Below, one piece after another: positions 24,726 through 32,334 of a stretch of DNA of 43,679 bases. The DNA is from Microbacterium helvum (GTDB lineage: Bacteria > Actinomycetota > Actinomycetes > Actinomycetales > Microbacteriaceae), in NCBI RefSeq assembly GCF_014779795.1, contig NZ_JACXZS010000006.1, forward strand, positions 1 to 43,679. The letters are read 5' to 3'. Numbering within the stretch: position 1 is the stretch's first letter; the number at the start of each line of letters is the position of its first letter. The notes under the pieces are model-generated. The model did no database searches. It saw only the letters and a program-made list of their open reading frames with translations, and was not told the origin of the DNA. Made by a program: the position numbers and the translations under genes.

Positions 24726-27700
24726 ATGAAAACCGTTCGCAGCCGCCGAGTGACCGTTCTCGCGGTTACCGCCATCGTGGCGGCAATCCTGACCGTTCCT
24801 GTGTCCGCGGCCGCTGATGACGGACTCATCGCGGTCGAGGGGGAAGCGGCTGTATCGACCAACTTCCTCCCCGGTACCACTGCTTTGACCACGGCATCCA
24901 GCGGGGCCTATCTCAAGCTTTTCACCTCGACGGCAATGCCGTCAGGCGGCTATCGCGCAACGTATGAGGTGAACGTTCCGGCCGCCGGCGCGTACCAGAT
25001 GGAGCTCGACTCTACCCCCGCGAACGTCGGGTGGGCATCGCCGTTCGACATCCAGGTGAACGACGCCCCGGCCACGCCAGCGGTGCTCACCCAGGTGTCG
25101 CAGGTGACGCCGGAGATCCGCAGACATGAGGTCGCCGGCGTCTTCAGCCTCAGCAGCGGGCTGAACCGGATCTCGTTCGTCGTGGACACCCCGCGCGAAC
25201 TCGTCCCGCAGAACTACACGCTGTTCCTCGACGCGTTCCGACTCATCCCGGCTCAGGCCGCTATCGCGAGGATCGGATCGGCCGCGCCCCTCAATGTGTT
25301 CGAGTCGGGAGACGCTGTGACGCTCGATGTCACGATGGACTTCGCGACCGGAGCGGATGCGAGCATCGCCTACACCGTCACGGACTACTTCGACGCCGTG
25401 GTCGCACAGGGGACGGCGACCGCGGGAGCCTTCGACGGCATCGCGCATGCCTCGCTGGGCTCCCTCCCGATCGGCCACTACCGCATTTCGGCGCAGTACG
25501 CGGACGATGAGCCGTTCACTGAGGAGTTCTCGGTCGTCACCGCAGATTCGGAGCGCGAGCGCCTGACTGACTCACCCTTCGGCATCGACGTCGCCGCCGC
25601 GTGGATCGCACCCGCCGCGAAGTACGAGGAGCTCGCCGCCGGCCTCGCCCGCACGGGCGTCACCTGGCTCCGCGACCGGACTCATTGGAGCAACACCACC
25701 AACCCCGGCCGAGATCAGTTCAACCTCGACTCCGAGTCCGGTGCCAATGCCTTCTTCGCCGACGCGTCGGAGCAGGGTCTGCGCATCCTCAGCACATACC
25801 ACAACGCTCCGTCATGGACGAGGAGCACCGGAGACCTGCTGCCAAGCGATCTGCTGGCTTCGTACGCCTTTGCGAAAGAAGCTGCGGACTTCTACTCCGA
25901 CGAGGTCGACGGCTGGGAACTGTGGAACGAACCAGACCACAACTCGTTCACCGCCATCTCCGAGTCACCCGACCGATACGCCGCGTTCGTGAAGGCGGCA
26001 GCCATCGGCATGCTCGACTCAGGTCGGAAGCCGTTGACTGTGGCGGGTGCGTTCGCGAATCCGGTGACCGCGTATGCCACCGCTGTGGCAGCGAACGACG
26101 TCTACGACTACGTCGATGTGTACGGCTACCACGCCTACAGCCAGGTCGATGGGACGCCGATCCCCCAACCATGGTCGGCGGTACCCGGCCACGTCGCGCT
26201 GTCAGACGCCCATGGAACCGCCACCACCCGCAACTGGATGACCGAGTCCGGCACGTTCCCCGTGGTCGCGAATCCCGGTGATCGCCTCACGCCCGAGATG
26301 CAGCGCAAGCAGGCGCGCGGGTACATCAGCAACACTCTGCTCTCGCTCGCCGCGGGAACCGACAAACAGTTCCTGTTTGTCGCGCCGCCGTACTCCGAGA
26401 GCGGCGGGAAGTACTTCGGACTGCTGACTCCCGCCTTCACGCCGAACGCGGTGTTCACCGCGGAAGCCGCGCTCACGGCAGCCTTGGGCGAGGGCGCCTA
26501 CGTCGGCGCGATCCCAGGGGTGCCGGCGGGAGTGAACGCGCTCGCGTTCGACGACGGTGACGACCAGGTCGTCGCGCTCTGGTCCGAGACAGCCGCGCAG
26601 GTGACTCTCGACCTCGGTTCTCCTCTCGTCACCTCGACGGACATCGTCGGTGCGGCGACGACGCTGCAGTCCGCGGATGGCATCTACTCGCTCACCGCAG
26701 GACCCGACGTCGTCTACCTCCGAATGCAGGGCCACCAGGTCATCACGGGCGGATCGTCGCTCCGTCCAAGCGCGGCGACGGTCACTGACGTGACGCTCAG
26801 CCCGGCACAGCGGGTCGTCGTAAACCAGCGCTATCCCGATGAGATCAGCGCGAACGCGAAGAACAACGGCTATTCACCGTCCATCGATGAGAGCACCGAG
26901 ATCGTGATGGAGGTCACGAACCTCAACAGCACCGCGATGACGGGAACCGCACAGGTCACCGTCGATGGCGGATGGATCGCCACAGTCAGTAATCCTGGCC
27001 TCTCGTTGCCGGCGTGGAGCTCGATCGAGGTGCCGGTCGCGCTCGAGGCGGGGCCGACGGTGGCGGCGGGCTCCCGCTCGACGATCACGATGTCTGTGGA
27101 CTTCGCCGACGAACAGACCTCCGTTTCGGTGGCCACGCTGACGGTCCCCGGGACGACGAGCACGGTGGCCCGGCACGTCAGCACTGACAGCGGGGGCGCC
27201 ATTAGAGTCACCCGCACGAACGACTCCGACACAGCGGAGAGGATCACCGGCGCCACGCTCACCGTCCGCACAGACCCCGTTTCCGCCTCGGCCGTCGACC
27301 TCGACACGACCATTCCGCCCGGCGCGAGCGCCGACCTCACGGTTCCGCTGCCAGACCCGCTTCGCGACGCGACAGGCGACTACGACTACGTGGTCCGGCT
27401 CGACACCACTGCAGCCGACGACCGCCCCGTCGGAGGCGTGCTCAAGCTCCTGAGCGCCGATCAATTCGCAACCGTGTCGCCTGCCGAAACGATGTCGACC
27501 GGTGCGCCGACGGCCTCTCTTCCCGCGACCACCGGGCTGGGAGGAGACCTCTGGTTCGGCTGGACTGCTGACGCGCTCGTCGTGAAGGCTGAGATCGCCG
27601 ACGACGTGCACTATCAACCGGCGAGTGGCGCGAACATCTGGCAGGCCGACAGCATCCAAGTGGCGATTGGAGCAGGTCTCCCCGGTGAATCTACGTCAGC

Positions 27701-28880
27701 GGGATCCGAGTACGGCGCCGCGCTGGGCACGAGTGGCGTCCAGGTCTTCCAGTGGCGTGGCATGGACGGAAAGTCGAATCCCCCGACGTCCGCGGTCGCG
27801 CAGGTGCGACGTGATGACAGCACGGCCACGACCAGTTATCAGCTCAGCATCCCGTGGTCCGAGCTTGCGCCGGTGAGCCGGGACGACGGCCTGCTCAGTC
27901 TGTCGGTCGCCGTCAACGACGCCGATGATGCGAACGGACGATCGTTCACGCTGTGGGGCGGCGGAATCACGGACGCGAAGGACTCGTCGAAGTTCCGCGC
28001 CGCGCGCATCGTGTCGTCGACGGGCGCGCGGGATGACACCCCGCCGACAATCACCGGGCTTCCCGAGGACGGCGCGGTGATCTCGGACTCCACGGTCTTC
28101 GACATCGCCGCGGTGGATCCCGAAAGCGGTGTGAGCTCGTTGTCGGTCCGAATCGATGGAGCTGAGGTCGCTGCAGAGCAACCCCTGTCGTTCACGGGTC
28201 GTCCGGGGCCGCACGTCATCAGCGTTCAGGCCGCAAACGCCGACGGGCTGACCTCGTCGGTCGAACTCTCGGTGCTGGTATACGCCGACGAAGGTTCAGG
28301 GTTCGCGCCTGCGAGTGCAGCTCTCTCGTCGGACAACGGCTGGGACACCGGTCTCGACGATGGCGATTACACCATCACGGTCGACCTGTGGTGGGGCGTG
28401 AATGCGTCGGCGATCATGCTCTTCGAGAATGGGGAGCGGAAGGACACCGTTCTGCTCACACCCCGCACACCGACTGCGCAGTCTGTGCCGTTCCACGTCA
28501 GCGGAAAGCACAACGGCGACTACGTCTACACGGCGGTGCTCGTAAACGAGAGCGGAGAGACCACATCCGCGCCGCTGACCGTGCACGTCACCGATGCCGC
28601 CCCTGGCGCTCCCGTGGTGAGGATCGACAACTCCGGCGGCGACGGGACGTACACGGTGACGGCCGATCTGTGGTGGGGTACGAACGCGACGACCTATCGC
28701 CTCTACGAGAACGACGTGCTGATCGACGAAGGCTCTCTCATCGCGGCGTCTCCGCGAGCACAGCACGCTGAGACGACTGTGGTCGATCGGGCGCCCGGCG
28801 TGTACAACTATCGAGCTGAGTTCGCGAACGACAGTGGCACCACGTCATCGTCGGTGGCGCAGACGACCGTGCATCGTTGA
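24726..28880 (+). CDS. Secreted multimodular clan GH-A-like glycoside hydrolase with carbohydrate-binding modules (1384 aa)
   Basis: Probably an extracellular polysaccharide-cleaving enzyme. Order: Sec signal peptide (1-30); a beta-sandwich resembling CBM6/35-type modules (about 33-175); an Ig-like domain (about 180-280); a TIM barrel (about 285-600) with acid/base E402 in WELWNEPDHN and nucleophile E507 in WMTESGT, the pattern of clan GH-A (GH39/GH5-like; the exact family is not assigned); beta domains; a CBM9/DOMON-like module (about 930-1115, with DLWFGWTADALVV); an Ig-like spacer; and two tandem ~85-residue repeats (about 1203-1290 and 1296-1384) with the DYTITVDLWWG / TYTVTADLWWG motif. 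No membrane or wall anchor. RBS AGGA lies before the ATG. It is a paralogue of the next gene but has less GC-biased codons (AGA and ATT, for example, near 27202), suggesting a different history. Confidence 0.82.
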   Translation: MKTVRSRRVTVLAVTAIVAAILTVPVSAAADDGLIAVEGEAAVSTNFLPGTTALTTASSGAYLKLFTSTAMPSGGYRATYEVNVPAAGAYQMELDSTPANVGWASPFDIQVNDAPATPAVLTQVSQVTPEIRRHEVAGVFSLSSGLNRISFVVDTPRELVPQNYTLFLDAFRLIPAQAAIARIGSAAPLNVFESGDAVTLDVTMDFATGADASIAYTVTDYFDAVVAQGTATAGAFDGIAHASLGSLPIGHYRISAQYADDEPFTEEFSVVTADSERERLTDSPFGIDVAAAWIAPAAKYEELAAGLARTGVTWLRDRTHWSNTTNPGRDQFNLDSESGANAFFADASEQGLRILSTYHNAPSWTRSTGDLLPSDLLASYAFAKEAADFYSDEVDGWELWNEPDHNSFTAISESPDRYAAFVKAAAIGMLDSGRKPLTVAGAFANPVTAYATAVAANDVYDYVDVYGYHAYSQVDGTPIPQPWSAVPGHVALSDAHGTATTRNWMTESGTFPVVANPGDRLTPEMQRKQARGYISNTLLSLAAGTDKQFLFVAPPYSESGGKYFGLLTPAFTPNAVFTAEAALTAALGEGAYVGAIPGVPAGVNALAFDDGDDQVVALWSETAAQVTLDLGSPLVTSTDIVGAATTLQSADGIYSLTAGPDVVYLRMQGHQVITGGSSLRPSAATVTDVTLSPAQRVVVNQRYPDEISANAKNNGYSPSIDESTEIVMEVTNLNSTAMTGTAQVTVDGGWIATVSNPGLSLPAWSSIEVPVALEAGPTVAAGSRSTITMSVDFADEQTSVSVATLTVPGTTSTVARHVSTDSGGAIRVTRTNDSDTAERITGATLTVRTDPVSASAVDLDTTIPPGASADLTVPLPDPLRDATGDYDYVVRLDTTAADDRPVGGVLKLLSADQFATVSPAETMSTGAPTASLPATTGLGGDLWFGWTADALVVKAEIADDVHYQPASGANIWQADSIQVAIGAGLPGESTSAGSEYGAALGTSGVQVFQWRGMDGKSNPPTSAVAQVRRDDSTATTSYQLSIPWSELAPVSRDDGLLSLSVAVNDADDANGRSFTLWGGGITDAKDSSKFRAARIVSSTGARDDTPPTITGLPEDGAVISDSTVFDIAAVDPESGVSSLSVRIDGAEVAAEQPLSFTGRPGPHVISVQAANADGLTSSVELSVLVYADEGSGFAPASAALSSDNGWDTGLDDGDYTITVDLWWGVNASAIMLFENGERKDTVLLTPRTPTAQSVPFHVSGKHNGDYVYTAVLVNESGETTSAPLTVHVTDAAPGAPVVRIDNSGGDGTYTVTADLWWGTNATTYRLYENDVLIDEGSLIAASPRAQHAETTVVDRAPGVYNYRAEFANDSGTTSSSVAQTTVHR
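28333..28880 (+). repeat. Two tandem ~85-codon repeat modules at the C-terminus of the 1384-aa enzyme
   Basis: The encoded modules both open with DG.YT.T.DLWWG.NA and a LFENGE / LYENDV strand, and close with a Y.Y.A...N.SG.T.S motif. They look like small beta-sandwich binding domains of the type that carry LWWG-N-LYENG motifs in bacterial chitinases and related enzymes. The paralogue at 28991-32269 lacks both, so they were gained here or lost there. Confidence 0.65.
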
Positions 28881-28889
28881 CGCCGCCAT

Positions 28890-28940
28890 CGACCGAGCCT
28901 GATCGGGCGGATGCCACGACCCGGCGCGCCTGGATAGCGT
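28890..28940 (+). promoter_or_regulatory. Direct-repeat operator (site 5) and promoter of the 1092-aa secreted enzyme
   Basis: CGACCG (28890-28895), AGCC, TGATCG (28900-28905): the most degenerate of the five direct repeats, with two changes in the first half. TAGCGT at 28935-28940 is a TANNNT-type -10 whose first base is 35 bases after the start of the second half. No terminator is seen between 28880 and this promoter, so read-through from the upstream gene is possible. Confidence 0.45.
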
Positions 28941-28990
28941 GCCGTCGCGGGTGGCCCACGCCGCCCCGAACTCGATGAAGAGGAGCCATC

Positions 28991-31900
28991 ATGCACACTG
29001 CGGGCACACGAGTCCGCCGCCGGCTGGCGGCCGCGCTCGGCACCGCCGCCGTCGTCGCGGGAACGCTGGCCGGCCTGGCGCCGACCGCCGCCGTCGCAGC
29101 GGATCAGATCACGGTCGAAGGCGAGAGCCCGGCCACGAGCGACTTCACACCGGGGCTGACGGCGGCGGCCGCCGCGTCGGGCGGCAAGTTCTGGCGGCTG
29201 TACACCGGCACCGTAGCCCCCGCCGGCGGCTACCGCGCGAGCTACACAGTCGACGCGCCGGCCGCCGGGCTGTACACGTTCGATGCCGACACGACGCCGA
29301 TGAGCATCTCATGGGCGTCGCCGTTCCGCGTCGAGGTCAACGGGCAGACCGCAGACCTGACCCCGGTGCAGTACGGCACCGTCACGGCCGAGATCAAGCA
29401 GTACCACTACGGCACGGTCCTGCTGCAGGCCGGGCCGAACACGGTGACGTTCGCCGTCGACACGCGACGCTCGAGCTCGCCGACCTACTACACGCTGTTC
29501 GTCGATCAGCTGCGGTTCGCGCCGACCACGCTGAAGCTGTCGTCGGTGTCGTCCGATGCGCCGCTCGACGTGTTCCAGGCGAACCAGCCGGTGTCGTTCG
29601 ACCTGGGTCTCAACGGGCAGGCGCCGGGCGCGGCGTCCATCTCGTACACGGTGACCGACTACTGGGGTGCGACGGTGAAGTCCGGCGCCGCGGCCATCGC
29701 GACGGGCCAGAAGACGGCGGCCGCGGTGATCGGGACGCTGCCGATCGGGCACTATCGCATCGCCGCGTCGCTCGACGACGTCACGATCAGGCACGAGTTC
29801 GCCGTCGTCGCCGACCTGCAGGGCCGGGCCGAGCACGCCGACACCCCGTTCGCCTTCGACGTCGCGGGGGCGTGGCTCATCCCGACCGAAAGGTACGACG
29901 AGGTCGCCGCCGGGCTGCAGCTGTCCGGTGTCAGCTGGATCCGAGATCGCTCGCGGTGGAGCGACGCCGTTAACCCGTCAGCCGGCACGTTCGACTTCTC
30001 GGCCGAGGCGACCGCGAACGCGTTCTTCTCGAAGGTGAGCGACAAGGGCATCTCGGTGCTCTCGGCGTTTCACTCGGCACCGAGCTGGACGCGCACGGGC
30101 ACCGACAAGCTGCCGGACGACCTCGCCGCCGCATACCGCTACGGCCTCTCCGCCGGGTCGTTCTACGGCACCGACGTCGCGGCGTGGGAGCTGTGGAACG
30201 AAGCCGACGCCCCGGGTACGAACGGCTTCTCGACCGCCGCCGAGTCGGCCGACCAGTACTCCGCTTTCCTCAAGGCCGCCGCGATCGGGTTCCACGACTC
30301 CCCCTCGAAGCCGCTGCTGGCCGATGCCGGCACCGCGGGGCAGCGACGTCCCTACACGGACCTCATGGCGCAGAACGGCGTGTTGGACTATGTCGACATC
30401 CACAGCTACCACCTCTATTCGAGCGACGACGGCACCGAGAACGCGCCGACGTGGCCAGGCGTTCCCGCTCACGTGTCGCTGGTGGACGAGTACGGCACCG
30501 ATGCGACGCTGCGCTGGCTCACCGAGTCCGGCGTGACCGTCTCGTCGGTCGCGCCCGCGACGCTCACCGAGCGCCAGCAGCGCGTGCAGGCGCGCGGGCT
30601 CGTCGAGAACACGCTCGTCGCCCTCAGCCAGGGCACGGACAAGCAGTTCTCGTTCGTCCTGCCGCCGTACAACGAGTCGGATCGCTACTTCAGCCTGCTC
30701 GCACGCGATTACAGCCCGAACGCCGCGTTCACGGCTGAGACGGCGATGACGCAGGCGCTGGGCGAAGCGCGGTTCGCGGGCGCCGTTCCCGGCGTTCCCG
30801 CCGGCGTCACCGCCCTCGCGTTCGACGACGGCGCCGACCAGGTCATCGCGCTGTGGTCCGAGACGGCGAAGGCCGTGGCACTCGACCTCGGCGCGCCCAG
30901 CGTGCAGCGCACCGACATCGTCGGTCGCTCCGATGTGCTGGACGCGGCATCCGGGATCTACTCCCTCACCGCCGGCCCCGATGTCGTGTACCTTCGCATG
31001 ACGGGCGACCGGGTCGTCGACACTGCGCCGACGAACCGGCCTGTCACCAGCGCGTCGTCGTCGATCACGCCGTCGCCCGCACAGCGCGTCGTCGCGTCGC
31101 AGCACTTCGCCGATGCGCAGACGGCCAACTCCAAGGCGACGGGCTATCAGCTCGCCGCGGATGCCCCGACCACGATGACGGTCCGATTCGACAACCTGAA
31201 CAACCAGGCGATGACCGGGACGGCACAGGCATCGGCGACGAACGGCTGGAACGTCTCGATCGCGAACGCGGGGCTCAGCATCCCGGCGTGGTCTTCGGTC
31301 GATGTCGAGGTCACGATCGATCCCGGCACGACGGCTGTGCTGAATGCGCAGGCAGATCTCACCGTGACGGCCGACTTCGGCGGCGTGAAGACCTCTCCGT
31401 CGGTGTCCAAGATCATCGCGTCGTCGACTGCGCTCATGACGAGCCACACCAGCGACGACAAGGGGGCCGATCAGGTGACCGTGACCTACACGAACTCGAC
31501 CGCGGCCGAGCAGATGATCAAGCGCGCGTCGATCGCCTTCGACGGCGCGAAGACCAAGACGGTGAACGTCAATCGCAAAGTGCCGGCGGGCACGACGATG
31601 TCAGTGCCGCTGCCCGCGGCGGGGCTCGCGAGCGGAACGCACACGTTCCACGCGGCGCTGCAGCTGAAGGATGCCGCGATCAACCCCACGGGCGGATCGC
31701 TGACCATCACCGACGCGATCGTCGACGCCGTGCCCGCCGACCGGCTCGCCGGCACTGACCCGACGGCCACGATCGGCGACGGCTCCGACCTCGCGGCTGA
31801 CATCACCCTCGGCTGGAGCGCAGACGCTCTGATCGTGACCGCCGTGGTGACGGACGACGTGCAGTACCAGCCGTTCACCGGGCAGGACATGTGGCAGGGT

Positions 31901-32269
31901 GACGGCCTGCAGATCGCCGTGGCTCCCGGGCTCCCCGGCGAGAGCCTGTCGGCCGGCGCCGAGTTCGGTATCGGCCTGACCGCGACGGGAGCGCAGTCGG
32001 TGGTGTGGCGCACGATGGACCAGCGCACGGACGGCACCACGGCGGCGGTGCCGGCCGCGTCGCGCGACGACGCCGCGCGCTCCACGAGCTATCGGCTCGA
32101 GATCCCGTGGAGCGAGCTGGCCCCCATCACCCCTGCGCAGCGACTGCTGAGCGTGTCGGTGCTCGTGAACGACAACGACGGCGACGCGCGCGGGTTCCTG
32201 GGCTGGGGCGGCGGCATCTCGAGCGGGAAGGACTCGAGCAAGTACAACGCGGTGCGCCTCGTCGGCTAG
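28991..32269 (+). CDS. Secreted multimodular clan GH-A-like glycoside hydrolase, tandem paralogue of 24726-28880 (1092 aa)
   Basis: Same domain order as the upstream gene up to the CBM9-like module, then it stops. Signal peptide about 1-36 (ends AAVAA); CBM-like beta sandwich about 38-180, with GGYRASYTVDAPAAG parallel to GGYRATYEVNVPAAG of the paralogue; TIM barrel with acid/base E404 in WELWNEAD and nucleophile E512 in WLTESG; the DGADQVIALWSE and DVVYLRM strands; CBM9/DOMON-like module from about residue 920, with DITLGWSADALIV. AGAGGAG lies five bases before the ATG. Its codon use is strongly GC-biased, like the chromosome average. Having two secreted paralogues suggests cleavage of two related linkages or endo/exo division of labour; the substrate is not known. 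Confidence 0.82.
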   Translation: MHTAGTRVRRRLAAALGTAAVVAGTLAGLAPTAAVAADQITVEGESPATSDFTPGLTAAAAASGGKFWRLYTGTVAPAGGYRASYTVDAPAAGLYTFDADTTPMSISWASPFRVEVNGQTADLTPVQYGTVTAEIKQYHYGTVLLQAGPNTVTFAVDTRRSSSPTYYTLFVDQLRFAPTTLKLSSVSSDAPLDVFQANQPVSFDLGLNGQAPGAASISYTVTDYWGATVKSGAAAIATGQKTAAAVIGTLPIGHYRIAASLDDVTIRHEFAVVADLQGRAEHADTPFAFDVAGAWLIPTERYDEVAAGLQLSGVSWIRDRSRWSDAVNPSAGTFDFSAEATANAFFSKVSDKGISVLSAFHSAPSWTRTGTDKLPDDLAAAYRYGLSAGSFYGTDVAAWELWNEADAPGTNGFSTAAESADQYSAFLKAAAIGFHDSPSKPLLADAGTAGQRRPYTDLMAQNGVLDYVDIHSYHLYSSDDGTENAPTWPGVPAHVSLVDEYGTDATLRWLTESGVTVSSVAPATLTERQQRVQARGLVENTLVALSQGTDKQFSFVLPPYNESDRYFSLLARDYSPNAAFTAETAMTQALGEARFAGAVPGVPAGVTALAFDDGADQVIALWSETAKAVALDLGAPSVQRTDIVGRSDVLDAASGIYSLTAGPDVVYLRMTGDRVVDTAPTNRPVTSASSSITPSPAQRVVASQHFADAQTANSKATGYQLAADAPTTMTVRFDNLNNQAMTGTAQASATNGWNVSIANAGLSIPAWSSVDVEVTIDPGTTAVLNAQADLTVTADFGGVKTSPSVSKIIASSTALMTSHTSDDKGADQVTVTYTNSTAAEQMIKRASIAFDGAKTKTVNVNRKVPAGTTMSVPLPAAGLASGTHTFHAALQLKDAAINPTGGSLTITDAIVDAVPADRLAGTDPTATIGDGSDLAADITLGWSADALIVTAVVTDDVQYQPFTGQDMWQGDGLQIAVAPGLPGESLSAGAEFGIGLTATGAQSVVWRTMDQRTDGTTAAVPAASRDDAARSTSYRLEIPWSELAPITPAQRLLSVSVLVNDNDGDARGFLGWGGGISSGKDSSKYNAVRLVG

Positions 32270-32281
32270 GCTGCCGGCCCT

Positions 32282-32334
32282 GCGCCGATCACGCCCTCGC
32301 GCCCTGCCGGTACGCGAGGGCGTGATCTCGGCGC
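32282..32334. terminator. Long bidirectional hairpin overlapping the end of the minus-strand gene
   Basis: A perfect 15-bp stem, 32287-32301 with 32313-32327 around an 11-nt loop, extended after a 2-nt bulge by five more pairs (32282-32286 with 32330-32334). It starts 12 bases after the + strand stop at 32269 and includes the stop codon and last ~15 codons of the convergent gene ending at 32289, so the protein C-terminus is constrained by it. Confidence 0.75.
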
